DNA of 64,000 nucleotides from Curtobacterium sp. MCPF17_052 (lineage in GTDB: Bacteria; Actinomycetota; Actinomycetes; Actinomycetales; Microbacteriaceae): the NCBI RefSeq assembly GCF_003234085.1, contig NZ_QKSD01000010.1, positions 1 through 64,000 of the forward strand. The letters are read 5' to 3'. Each line of letters starts with the position of its first letter. Within the stretch, counting starts at the first letter, position 1. This document shows, in pieces, positions 55,932-64,000 of this stretch. A model generated the notes under the pieces. The model was not told the origin of the DNA and ran no database searches. It saw only the letters and a list, made by a program, of their open reading frames with translations. Both the position numbers and the translations under genes were made by a program.

Positions 55932-56863
55932 GGCAGGTCGAGCGGCCCGCCGTACCACTCCTCGATGATCACGCGGGCGATGGAGGTCGGGCCGGGCAGC
56001 AGGACGGTCTTCCCGGCCTGGTCGCGGATCTCGTCCCGCGAGAACCAGCGGACGTCGATGATCTCCACCCCGTCGGGGCGGGCGGTGGACGGGTCGCCGT
56101 CGACCGCCCGGGCACGGAACCCGACCATCAGCGACGCGGGGAACGGCCACGGCTGCGAGCCGAGGTACTCGGGCTCCTCGATGGTGACGCCGGCCTCTTC
56201 GAAGACCTCGCGGCGGACGGCGTCCTCGAGGGACTCCCCCGGCTCGACGAACCCGGCGAGCAACGAGTACCGGTTCGCGTCCCAGGCGGCGTTCGAGCCG
56301 AGCAGGATCCGGTCCTGCCCGTCGGTGATCCCGACGATGATCGCGGCATCGGTGCGGGGGAAGTGCTGGTGGCCCTCGGGGTCGCGGCGGACCCAGCCGC
56401 CCACGGTGGACTCGGTCGGCGAACCGGTTCGCGGCGAGAACCCGTGCACGGCGTGCCAGTTCGCCATCGCGACGGCCTCGACCGCCAGGCCCTGGTCGCG
56501 GGCGGAGAGTTCGGTGCCGAACATGCGGAGGTTCTCCCACGCGTCGGTGTCCGGTTCGATCCGGGCGGCCGCCGCGTCGTCGACGAGCGCCGCGACGAAG
56601 CGGGTGCCCGCCGGGGCGTCCGGGGCGTCGCTGACCGCACGACCGAGGTAGAGCAGGGTGGCGTCGTCCGGCACCTGGTCGGCGTCGACGAACCGCAGCG
56701 TGCCGTCGGCGTTCCGCAGCATCGCGCCGCCGTGGACGGGCAGGAAGCGGGTGGTCGGGTCGGCGCGCAGCACCCGCTCGAGGTCGGGCGTGGAACGGTG
56801 CTCCGCGTCGCGGTCGAGCTCGTTGCGGGCGAGCGGCAGCCGGGCGGCGAACTCCACGGTCAC
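55928..56863 (-). CDS. nudC: NAD(+)/NADH diphosphatase without zinc ribbon
   Basis: The 311-residue Nudix enzyme hydrolyses NAD(H) and decaps NAD-RNA in the family. The Nudix box is GFVEPGESLEDAVRREVFEEAG (as GFVEPGESLED and REVFEEAG), followed by the NudC signature SQPWPFP. The zinc-ribbon region (residues ~137-168) has no cysteines: the usual CxxC pairs read S143-P-R-T146 and D161-P-E-G164, and the whole protein has no Cys. GGAG precedes the GTG. It is translationally coupled to UvrD2. Confidence 0.93.
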   Translation of the reverse strand: MTVEFAARLPLARNELDRDAEHRSTPDLERVLRADPTTRFLPVHGGAMLRNADGTLRFVDADQVPDDATLLYLGRAVSDAPDAPAGTRFVAALVDDAAAARIEPDTDAWENLRMFGTELSARDQGLAVEAVAMANWHAVHGFSPRTGSPTESTVGGWVRRDPEGHQHFPRTDAAIIVGITDGQDRILLGSNAAWDANRYSLLAGFVEPGESLEDAVRREVFEEAGVTIEEPEYLGSQPWPFPASLMVGFRARAVDGDPSTARPDGVEIIDVRWFSRDEIRDQAGKTVLLPGPTSIARVIIEEWYGGPLDLP

Positions 56864-56931
56864 ACGGATCTCCTGGTGGTCGACACGTCCCGGGTCAGCG
56901 TGGCGCGCACCGATCGGATGCGCCGCGGACC

Positions 56932-56937
56932 TACCCT
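56932..56937 (+). promoter_or_regulatory. -10 box, leaderless phosphotransferase-like gene
   Basis: TACCCT, 7 bases before the ATG at 56945. Confidence 0.6.
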
Positions 56938-56944
56938 GTTGGGC

Positions 56945-57943
56945 ATGGCGGGATCGCAGTTCACTCTAGCCGCGTTGGCGACCACGGCCGTGCCCGGACT
57001 GGTCCTGACCGGCACACGCACGCTCGGCTCGGTGGCCGGTGGCGACTACGAGTCGGCCGTCGTCCGCGACGTCGACGGACGGTCCTCGGCGATCCGCCGG
57101 CCCCGGAACCAGCGGGCGGAAGCGCGTCAGTCCGCCGACCTCGTCGCGATCCGCGCCCTGAGCGCCGGGATCCGCACGCGCCTCCCGTTCGCCGTCCCGG
57201 AGTACCGCGGCCAGGCACCCATCGGGTCGACCCGAGCCATCCTGACCTCCTACGTCGAGGGCGAGCACCCCGCGCTCCGTGACCTGACCGACCGGCCCGA
57301 GCTCGCCACCAGCGTCGGCCGGGCGATCGCCGCACTGCACGTCCTGCCGACGAGCTTCGTCACCGACGCCGGCCTGCCGTCCCTCACCCCCTTCGAGGTG
57401 CTGCGGTCCGCGGTGTCCGTGATGGACCGGGCCGTCGCGACGAAGCTGGTGCCGGACGCGCTCCGGGAACGCTGGGAGGGCGCCGCCCGCGACCAGCAGC
57501 TGTGGCAGTTCACGCCCACGGTCGTGCACGGGTCGCTCGGCCTCGACTCGATCCTGGTCCGCGGCGACGACGTCACCGGGGTCCTCGGCTGGGGCGAGCT
57601 GCGTCTCGGCGACCCGGCGAAGGACCTGGCGTGGGTGCTCGCCGGACGCCGTGAGGCGTTCGACACCGTCCTCAGCGCCTACACCGCCGGTGGCGGCGGC
57701 CGTGACCGGCAGCTCGGGCAGCGTGCACGCGTGCACCACGAACTCGAGACGGCGCAGTGGCTGCTGCACGGTGTGCAGGTCAAGAGCACCGAGGTCGTCG
57801 ACGACGCCGTCGCGATGATGCACCGCCTCGCCGAGGCCGTGCACGCCCCGTCCGCCGCGCCGCTGCAGGCGGTGTCGCCGGAGACGATGGAGATCGGCGA
57901 GGTCGAGCAGCTGCTCTCGTCCACCGAGCGCCGCCACAGCTGA
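56945..57943 (+). CDS. Aminoglycoside/macrolide phosphotransferase homologue lacking catalytic residues
   Basis: The 332-residue protein has the APH-fold regions: an N-terminal lobe (SVAGGDYESAVVRDVDGRSSAIRR), ILTSYVEGEHPA hinge and IAALHVLP. The catalytic loop HGDxxxxN reads HGSLGLDS (H195, S197, S202), and the IDW metal-binding motif reads VLGWGE (G215). Both catalytic Asp residues are missing, so it is probably a pseudo-kinase. Function unknown. A leaderless start at 56945; convergent with the AdnB-like gene and divergent from nudC. Confidence 0.85.
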   Translation: MAGSQFTLAALATTAVPGLVLTGTRTLGSVAGGDYESAVVRDVDGRSSAIRRPRNQRAEARQSADLVAIRALSAGIRTRLPFAVPEYRGQAPIGSTRAILTSYVEGEHPALRDLTDRPELATSVGRAIAALHVLPTSFVTDAGLPSLTPFEVLRSAVSVMDRAVATKLVPDALRERWEGAARDQQLWQFTPTVVHGSLGLDSILVRGDDVTGVLGWGELRLGDPAKDLAWVLAGRREAFDTVLSAYTAGGGGRDRQLGQRARVHHELETAQWLLHGVQVKSTEVVDDAVAMMHRLAEAVHAPSAAPLQAVSPETMEIGEVEQLLSSTERRHS

Positions 57944-57977
57944 CGCGGCGGGCACAGGCCCGGCCCGCGGGACGGCC

Positions 57978-57987
57978 GGGAGGCCCG
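57978..57987 (+). repeat. Intergenic copy of the interspersed element
   Basis: An exact unpaired copy between the convergent phosphotransferase homologue and AdnB-like gene, eight bases before the latter's stop codon. Confidence 0.6.
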
Positions 57988-57994
57988 ACCAGCG

Positions 57995-60900
57995 TCAGCC
58001 GATCGCCTCGCGCCAGGCGCGCTCCAGTCCGGCACGATCGAGCAGCGACGACGGTCGGACCTCGAGGTCGTCGGCGACGAAGTAGAACACCGCGTCGACG
58101 TCCTCGATCGGCCGACCGGTGAACTCGGCGTACGCGACGCGGTACAGCGCGAGCTGCAACTGCCGGCGGTCCAGGTCGTCGGCACCGCTCGGGGCCTTGC
58201 CGGTCTTCCAGTCGACGACCTCGATGCGTCCGTCGATCTCGTAGACGGCGTCGAGCTTGCAGACGACGCTGTGCCCGAGGAACGGGATGTGGATCTCGCG
58301 CTCGACCTCGACCGGGGTCAGCCCCGCCCACCGTGAGCGGGCGAAGGTGTCCTGGAAGTCGGCCAGCCGTCGGGCGTCGTCGTCGCTCACCGGGACCTCA
58401 CCAGCGGAGGCCGGACCGCCCGCGGTCGTCTCGTCCGGATCGGCGTCGAGTTCGCCGTCCCACGCGTCGAAGCCGCCGTCCCATCCGCCGAGCGCCGCCG
58501 GTGCCCCACCCCGTGCGCGCTGCTCGACCCACTGGTGGAACAGGGTGCCGAGGCGCGTCGCGCGGTACGGCCGCTCGGGCATCGGCCGACGCAGCCGCTC
58601 GGCCACCCGGTCCGGTTCGCCGAGGTAGTCCTTGAAGCCGGACGCCGGTACCCGGTGCGGGACGACGACCTGGTGCGCGGCCGACCGGGAGGCCCGGCGT
58701 TCCGCCAGCAGCAGCTCGATGTCCGCCGCGTAGCGACCGGCGGCACCGGGGTTCGCGTTCCGGACCCGGTCGGCGGCGGCGAGCACACGGGGCCCGCGGG
58801 AGCCGAAGGGCACGTGCGGCCACGTCTGCGACGCGCCCTGGTCCCCGAGCGGGTTCGTCTCGTGCGCGGTGCCGTCCGGGATGCGGCCCGCGTCGAGCAC
58901 TCCGGCGTCAACCAGGTCGTGCAGGTACCGGCTCGGTGCGGTCGGCTTCACGCCGGTCGACCACGACGACCCGCTGACGAGCAGCTCGTGCTTCGCCCGG
59001 GTCAGCGCGACGTAGGTGAGGCGGCGTTCCTCGTCCTCGTTCCGGGCCTTGACCTCGTCCTTGAAGGCGTCGATCGCGTCGACCACGTCCTTCTGGGTCT
59101 CCTGCCCGCGCCAGTGCAGGCGGGGCAGTTCGTCGGCGTCGCCGCGGAACTCGTACGGCAGCCGACCGAAGCCGAGCCAGCCGGTCGAGCCCTCCTGTGG
59201 CCGGGCCGGCAGTCCGCCCTCGACCATGCGGGGCACGGCGACGGCGTCCCACTCGAGCCCCTTCGACCCGTGGATGGTGAGGATCTGGACGGTGCCGCCC
59301 TCGGGTTCCTCGGACCGCGGCCCCATGTCGTCGCGACGGGCGGCGGCGTCGATCCACCCGAGGAACGCCCCGAGGTCGGCCCGGTCGTCGGTCTGCACGA
59401 AGCCGCTGAGCTCGTCGACGAAGGCGTCGAGGTACGCCGAGCCGCCCTGCTCGTGCGCGGTGACCTCGATGTCCAGCCGCATCTCCTGCACGACGAGCGT
59501 GACGAAGTCGACCAGGTCGCCGCCGGCACGGGCTCGCAACGAGGACAGCTGCGCCCCGAGGGCCCGCATGCGCTCCCGTCCGGCCGGGCTGATGTCGGCG
59601 AGCGCGGAGTGGTCGTCCGGTGCGGTCGTGACGAAGTCGAGGGCGTCGACGACGGACCCGTGCTCCCCCGCCGCGACCGATGCCCGGAACGCCGCCGTGA
59701 CCTCGTCGTCGAGCCGTCGGTGCGTGTGGTCGCGGCCGAACAGCCAGCGGGCCAGGCCGTGCAACGCGACGATGTCCGCTGCCCCGATCCGCCACCGGGC
59801 ACCGGCGAGCAACCGGATGAGGTCGTTGCCCGCGGCCGGGTCGTGCAGCACGCGGAGGCACGCCACCAGGTCGACGATCTCCGGTCGCTGCAGCAGTCCG
59901 CCGGTCCCGAGCACGTGGTACGGCACGGCCCGGGCCCCGAGCGCCGCCGTGAAGGCAGACAGGTCCTTCCGGGCGCGGAGCAGCAGCGCCATCGACCCGC
60001 CGGGGTTCCGTGCCCGGTGGTCCGCGAACCAGGCGGCCACCGCGTCGGCTTCTTCGGGCAGGGTCTCCGGGAACACCGCGCTGACCGTGCCGCGATCGGC
60101 GCCGGGCCGCGGTGCGAGTCGTTCCACCTGGACCTCGGACGCGCTCGAGAGCGGCTCGACGACGGCGTTCGCGGCGGCGAGCACGTCGACCGGGTTCCGC
60201 CAGCTGGTCGACAGGGCGTAGGTGACGACCGGGTCGCCCGAGGCGTCCCCGAAGTCGGCGGGGAAGCGCGCGAGGTTCGCGGCACTCGCCCCGCGGAAGC
60301 CGTAGATGGACTGGTGCGGGTCCCCGACCGCCATCACCGGGTGGTCCCGGAACAGCCGTGCCAGGAACCGGGTCTGCACGACCGAGGTGTCCTGGTACTC
60401 GTCGAGCAGCACCACGGCGAACCGCGAGCGCAGGTCGGCGGCCACCCGCGGAGCAGCGTCGGCGGCGGCGAGCGCCAGGGCGATCTGGTCGGAGAACTCG
60501 ACGAACCCGCGGTCGACCTTCTGGCGGCGGAACTCCTCGACCAGGTCGGCGAGCGGCTCCAGGGACCCGACCGCGGCGACGGCATCCGTCACGGCCTTGT
60601 AGGGCGTGCCGCGGCTCGAGCCGGGCAGCTCGAGCAGCTCCCCGAAGTCGATCGAGAAGCGGCGGAGGTCGGCCGGGTCGACGAGGTGCTCGGACGCCGC
60701 CCCGGCGAGCGCGACGACCGCGGCGGTGATCGTGTCGACGTTGCGGTCGAGGCCCGCCAGCCGGTCGTCACGCGCGCTGACGACGACCCGTCGGGCGAGC
60801 TGCCACGCGGAGGGTTCGGTGAGCACCTGGGATTCGCCGTCCCGCCCGACGAGCAGGGCGTTCTCACGGAAGACGGCGTTCGCGAAGGCGTTGTAGGTGG

Positions 60901-61330
60901 ACACGGTCGGGGCGAGGAAGGCGTCCCCGGCCTCGATGAGCCCGGCGTCCTCGAGCGCACCGATCCGGTCGTTGATGCGGACGCCGAGCTCCCCGGCGGC
61001 CTTCCGGGTGAAGGTCAGCCCGAGCACCTGGTCAGGCTGCACGAACCCGTTCGCGAGCAGCCAGACGACGCGGGAGGCCATCGTCTCGGTCTTCCCGCTG
61101 CCGGCACCCGCGACGACGAGGGCCGGGGCGAGCGGCGACTCGATCACGGCGCGCTGCTGCTCGGTCGGCCGGGGCTTGCCGAGGGCGTCGGCGATCTCGT
61201 CGGCCCCGTACCGGCAGCGGGCCGGGCGCGCATCCGGCTCCGCGCCTCCGGTCGGTGCGGACGCGGGGGCCGCAGCCGGGGACGCTGCGACGGACGCAGC
61301 CGTCTCGTCCACCGTGGTCTCGTCGCTCAC
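57995..61330 (-). CDS. UvrD-type helicase with C-terminal PD-(D/E)XK nuclease (AdnB-like)
   Basis: The 1111-residue protein has Walker A VAGAGSGKT (about residue 75), LDEYQDTS, VGDPHQSIYGFRGA, LTIHGSKGLEWDAV and YVALTRAKHEL of an SF1A helicase. A C-terminal nuclease has FHQW, KLDAVYE and VDWKTGK. It should process double-strand breaks with its partner. The GTG at 61330 overlaps the upstream stop as GTGA. The linker holds R-A-S-R-S read from an interspersed element (58687-58696). Confidence 0.93.
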   Translation of the reverse strand: MSDETTVDETAASVAASPAAAPASAPTGGAEPDARPARCRYGADEIADALGKPRPTEQQRAVIESPLAPALVVAGAGSGKTETMASRVVWLLANGFVQPDQVLGLTFTRKAAGELGVRINDRIGALEDAGLIEAGDAFLAPTVSTYNAFANAVFRENALLVGRDGESQVLTEPSAWQLARRVVVSARDDRLAGLDRNVDTITAAVVALAGAASEHLVDPADLRRFSIDFGELLELPGSSRGTPYKAVTDAVAAVGSLEPLADLVEEFRRQKVDRGFVEFSDQIALALAAADAAPRVAADLRSRFAVVLLDEYQDTSVVQTRFLARLFRDHPVMAVGDPHQSIYGFRGASAANLARFPADFGDASGDPVVTYALSTSWRNPVDVLAAANAVVEPLSSASEVQVERLAPRPGADRGTVSAVFPETLPEEADAVAAWFADHRARNPGGSMALLLRARKDLSAFTAALGARAVPYHVLGTGGLLQRPEIVDLVACLRVLHDPAAGNDLIRLLAGARWRIGAADIVALHGLARWLFGRDHTHRRLDDEVTAAFRASVAAGEHGSVVDALDFVTTAPDDHSALADISPAGRERMRALGAQLSSLRARAGGDLVDFVTLVVQEMRLDIEVTAHEQGGSAYLDAFVDELSGFVQTDDRADLGAFLGWIDAAARRDDMGPRSEEPEGGTVQILTIHGSKGLEWDAVAVPRMVEGGLPARPQEGSTGWLGFGRLPYEFRGDADELPRLHWRGQETQKDVVDAIDAFKDEVKARNEDEERRLTYVALTRAKHELLVSGSSWSTGVKPTAPSRYLHDLVDAGVLDAGRIPDGTAHETNPLGDQGASQTWPHVPFGSRGPRVLAAADRVRNANPGAAGRYAADIELLLAERRASRSAAHQVVVPHRVPASGFKDYLGEPDRVAERLRRPMPERPYRATRLGTLFHQWVEQRARGGAPAALGGWDGGFDAWDGELDADPDETTAGGPASAGEVPVSDDDARRLADFQDTFARSRWAGLTPVEVEREIHIPFLGHSVVCKLDAVYEIDGRIEVVDWKTGKAPSGADDLDRRQLQLALYRVAYAEFTGRPIEDVDAVFYFVADDLEVRPSSLLDRAGLERAWREAIG
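58687..58696 (+). repeat. Copy of the interspersed element in the AdnB-like gene
   Basis: An exact copy read as R-A-S-R-S in a variable linker before the nuclease domain. Confidence 0.55.
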
Positions 61331-64000
61331 CAGGTGACCTCGCCCACCACGTGGATCCGGCACTCGGTGCCGGTGCGTGCCCGGTCGCAGTGGTCGTCGA
61401 CGTTGGCCAGGAACGTCCCTCCCGCCATGCCGCGTGCCACGGTGTGCAGGCGTTCCCGGTAGGCCTCGCGTGACTCCGGGTCGAGGGCCCGCTGCGTCCG
61501 CTCGGAGTACGCGTGCGCGCCCTTCGGGTTCTGCACGAACACGAGCCGGGCGTCCGTGGTCTCCGCACCCTCCGGCACCCCCTCGACCGCCCCGTCCGCG
61601 ACGGCGAGCTGGTAGGCAGCGAGCTGCGGGTGTCCGGGCATGTCGTTCTTCTCGCTCGGCATGGACCGGCCGGTCTTCAGGTCGACGATGCTGATCCGGC
61701 CGTCCGGGTCGACCTCGATGCGGTCGATGCTCCCGCGGACCCGGGCCGGCCCGGTCAGGAGCGCGAACGAGGCCTCGGCCCCGAGCACCCGTCGCCCCGC
61801 GCTGGCGAAGGTGCGCAGGTAGTCGCTGAGGCCCTCGATCATCCGTCGGGTGCGCGCGCGCTCGCGGTCCGCGACCCACGGCGACTCGAAGCTCAACTCG
61901 TCCCAGCGTTCCTCGACCCGGTGCCACAGCGACTCGACGTCCACGTCGGTGGCGTGCTCCATCGCCTCGTGCACGATCGTGCCGATGCCCATCGCCGGGC
62001 TCGGCGCACCGCCGCCGAACGTCTGCGCGAACCAGTGCACCGGGCACTCCTCGAAGGTGCCGATCCGGGAGGGGGACACCGCCACCGTCGGCGGGACCGG
62101 CTCGTCCCCGTCCTCGGGCACCACCGGTTCGGCAGCCAGGTCGACGAGGGGCGCGTCCGTCGTCGGTTCGACGATGCCGTACCAGTCGTCGGGGGCCGCG
62201 CCGGGCACGTCCTCGGCCGCGAGCCGGGCCAACGCGGAGGCCGCCTCGTGGTCCCCGGTCGCCACCACCCGGCGGCGGAGTGACCCGGCGAGCCCGCGCA
62301 GCGACAGCGGGTGCGCCGACGGTTGCCGGTCCGGCGGCACCGGCACCAGCCGCACGAAGGGCGAGGGTGACTCGTCGTCGTTCGCGACCGTGGCGATGAC
62401 GACCTGCGTCGTCGCGCGGGACACCGCCCGCGCGAACAGGCGGAGTTCGTCACCGATCACCGCGGCCCGGTCGTCCGTCGGCGAGTGCGGGATCCCCGCC
62501 GCCGCCCGCACCAGCCCGTCGGGGTCGAGCAGGCTGCCGCGGACGCGGGTGTTCGGCCAGACGCCGTCCTGGAGGCCCGTCACCACCACGACGTCGCACT
62601 CCAGTCCGACGGTGGCCGAGGGGGTGAGCACGCGGACCCGTCCGGCGGTCCGGTCCGGCCCGATCGAGTCCTCCGGCAGGTCCGCACCGAGGAGGTCGTC
62701 GACGAACACCCGGGCGGGGGCGTCCGGCGTCCGCTCGACGAAGCGCTTGGCGGCGGTGAACAGCCCGACGACCGCGTCGAGGTGCCGGTCCGCCTCGGCC
62801 GCGCCGACCCCGCCGGCGACGGACTGCGACCGCCACACACCGGCCAGACCGCTGCGTTCCCAGAGGCCCCAGAGGATCTCCTCGATGCTCGCACCCGACT
62901 CGGCGTCCTGCCGTGCGGTCACGAAGCTCGTCGCGAGCCGCATCGCACGTCGGGCGAAGGCGGCGTCGATCGTGGCCAGGCGTTCCGGGGCGCCCAGCGC
63001 GTCGACGAGCAGTTCGTCGGCCGTGCGGGTCCCGCCACCGGCCAGCTCCTCACGGCGGAGCGCCAGGCGGAGCCGACGGATCGCCAGGGTGTCGAGCCCT
63101 CCCAGCGGCCCGGTCGCGAAGGACGTCGCCAGGTCGGCGTCGAGCGGCACGACCCCGAGCGCGACCGCGGCGGCGTCGACCAGCGTCCGGGACGCCGTGT
63201 CGTCACGCGGACGGGTCGGCGCGGCGCCGGCCGTGGCGGGGACCTCCGCCACCGAGAGCGCCCGGACCAGTTCGGGGATCGCCGCACCGCTGCGGGTGAC
63301 GACGACCATCCGGTGCCACGGGACGCCGTCGAGCAGCCGGTGTTCGCGGAGGCGTCTCGCCACCGCGGCCACCATCGCGGAACGGCTGGGTGCTTCGAGG
63401 TGCAGGACGGCGTCGGAGCGGCCACGGGCCTCCCGGGCGAGGGCTGCACGCTGGCGACCGGCGGCGGCCGTGCCGATGCGCCCGGTGATGCCGGTGACCA
63501 GCGCGCGGACCGGCGCGGCGTGCCGGTGCACGGTGCCGAGCACGATCTCCTGCGCGTGCGCGACCCCGAGGCGCGGGCCGAGCCGGCCGAGCACGTCGGG
63601 CACGCCGCCGCGGAACGCGGAGGCGGCGATGTCCGGGTCGCCGAACGCCACCACCTGCACACCGGAGCGGGCCAGGGCGCCGAGCAGCGCGATCTCGCCC
63701 TCGACGAGTTCCTGCACGTCGTCGACGACCACCAGGCGCAGTGCGGCGACGGCCGGTGGCAGTTCGCCGCGGAGCACGGCTGCGGTGGCGAAGGCGACGA
63801 GTTCGGCGGCGTCGAGGCTCGTCGACCGGAACGCCGTGACGGCCGCCCGGTACTCGTCCACGAAGTCGCCCGCGGCGCGCCACTCGGGGTGTCCGGTGTC
63901 GTCGCCGAGCTCCCGCATGTCGTCGGGTTCGATGCCGGCGGCGACCGCCCGCATCATGAGGTCGCGGAGCGCGGTCCGGAAACCCGCACGCTCGCGGACC
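61327..64000 (-). CDS. UvrD-like helicase/nuclease (AdnA-like), partial
   Basis: The window cuts this gene at its 5' end; the visible 891 codons read through to the window edge without a start decision. A degenerate helicase core is present (LVVVDDVQE as Walker B, RVRVLTPSATVGLECDVVVV, VWPNTRVRG). The C-terminal PD-(D/E)XK nuclease has FEECPVHWFAQ, RGSIDRIEV and VDLKTGR. Fe-S cysteines are C (EECPVHW), then DDHC and TEC with an Ala in the third position, so one of four is missing. It overlaps AdnB-like gene by 4 bases. Walker A is outside the window. Confidence 0.88.
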   Translation of the reverse strand, partial: VRERAGFRTALRDLMMRAVAAGIEPDDMRELGDDTGHPEWRAAGDFVDEYRAAVTAFRSTSLDAAELVAFATAAVLRGELPPAVAALRLVVVDDVQELVEGEIALLGALARSGVQVVAFGDPDIAASAFRGGVPDVLGRLGPRLGVAHAQEIVLGTVHRHAAPVRALVTGITGRIGTAAAGRQRAALAREARGRSDAVLHLEAPSRSAMVAAVARRLREHRLLDGVPWHRMVVVTRSGAAIPELVRALSVAEVPATAGAAPTRPRDDTASRTLVDAAAVALGVVPLDADLATSFATGPLGGLDTLAIRRLRLALRREELAGGGTRTADELLVDALGAPERLATIDAAFARRAMRLATSFVTARQDAESGASIEEILWGLWERSGLAGVWRSQSVAGGVGAAEADRHLDAVVGLFTAAKRFVERTPDAPARVFVDDLLGADLPEDSIGPDRTAGRVRVLTPSATVGLECDVVVVTGLQDGVWPNTRVRGSLLDPDGLVRAAAGIPHSPTDDRAAVIGDELRLFARAVSRATTQVVIATVANDDESPSPFVRLVPVPPDRQPSAHPLSLRGLAGSLRRRVVATGDHEAASALARLAAEDVPGAAPDDWYGIVEPTTDAPLVDLAAEPVVPEDGDEPVPPTVAVSPSRIGTFEECPVHWFAQTFGGGAPSPAMGIGTIVHEAMEHATDVDVESLWHRVEERWDELSFESPWVADRERARTRRMIEGLSDYLRTFASAGRRVLGAEASFALLTGPARVRGSIDRIEVDPDGRISIVDLKTGRSMPSEKNDMPGHPQLAAYQLAVADGAVEGVPEGAETTDARLVFVQNPKGAHAYSERTQRALDPESREAYRERLHTVARGMAGGTFLANVDDHCDRARTGTECRIHVVGEVTW
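63425..63434 (-). repeat. Copy of the interspersed element in the AdnA-like gene
   Basis: An exact copy read as A-R-E-A-R-G in a variable region. Confidence 0.55.

Noticed and set aside
56945..57943. Functional macrolide or aminoglycoside resistance phosphotransferase
   Set aside because: Both catalytic aspartates of the APH active site are missing.

Overview
The window is 64 kb of very GC-rich actinobacterial chromosome. It codes densely on both strands, often with 1-4 base stop/start overlaps. Gene content suggests Microbacteriaceae, possibly Curtobacterium: GatCAB, NAD-dependent ligase, UPF0182, DUF3039, DUF3097, DUF3054, AdnAB-like nucleases and a wall-polymer locus. The placement is inference from content and base composition, not from a marker gene. 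The first 17 bases are sequencing-library adapter, so this is the end of a draft contig. I see no prophage, insertion sequence, integron or CRISPR array; the window is mostly core chromosome.

Layout. 0-5.7 kb: an MpaB-like oxygenase, an acyl-CoA ligase, a DrrAB-type ABC exporter and a Gly/Asp-rich orphan protein. 5.8-10.7 kb: a fused GDPD-like/inositol-monophosphatase protein, small conserved unknowns and a zinc alcohol dehydrogenase. 10.8-12.7 kb: a type III polyketide synthase coupled to a methyltransferase. 12.8-16.1 kb: the gatCAB operon. 16.2-23.9 kb: a class A penicillin-binding protein, an alpha/beta hydrolase, ligA and mnmA. 23.9-30.6 kb: an MFS transporter, tRNA-Leu, a DedA protein, rdgB-rph-murI, pncB and DUF3039. 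30.8-33.6 kb: an ABC exporter. 33.9-40.9 kb: a probable wall-polymer locus (nucleotidyltransferase, TagGH-type exporter, TagF-like polymerase, two glycosyltransferases, CDP-alcohol phosphotransferase). 41.1-47.4 kb: an HtrA protease, an aminotransferase, a carbon-nitrogen hydrolase, a TetR/aldo-keto reductase pair and initiator tRNA. 47.4-64 kb: UPF0182, a PDZ/Lon-type protease, a metalloprotease-like protein, a ThiF/cyclodehydratase-like protein, UvrD2, NudC, a phosphotransferase homologue and two AdnAB-like helicase-nucleases, the last cut by the window end. From memory this last block resembles the order of M. tuberculosis Rv3193c-Rv3202c.

Two genome-wide signals stand out. First, at least 14 genes have a TANNNT -10 box only 6-7 bases before the start codon, so their mRNAs are probably leaderless; genes inside operons instead use Shine-Dalgarno sequences or overlapping stop/start codons. 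Second, the 10-mer GGGAGGCCCG or its complement occurs at least 20 times. It is often paired as perfect inverted repeats at gene ends (up to a 54-bp palindrome), and it also sits inside coding linkers in different reading frames. It looks like a small interspersed palindromic repeat that doubles as terminator. Several proteins keep a family fold but have lost key residues: the GDPD domain, the phosphotransferase homologue, the NudC zinc ribbon, the metalloprotease HExxH and one AdnA Fe-S cysteine.
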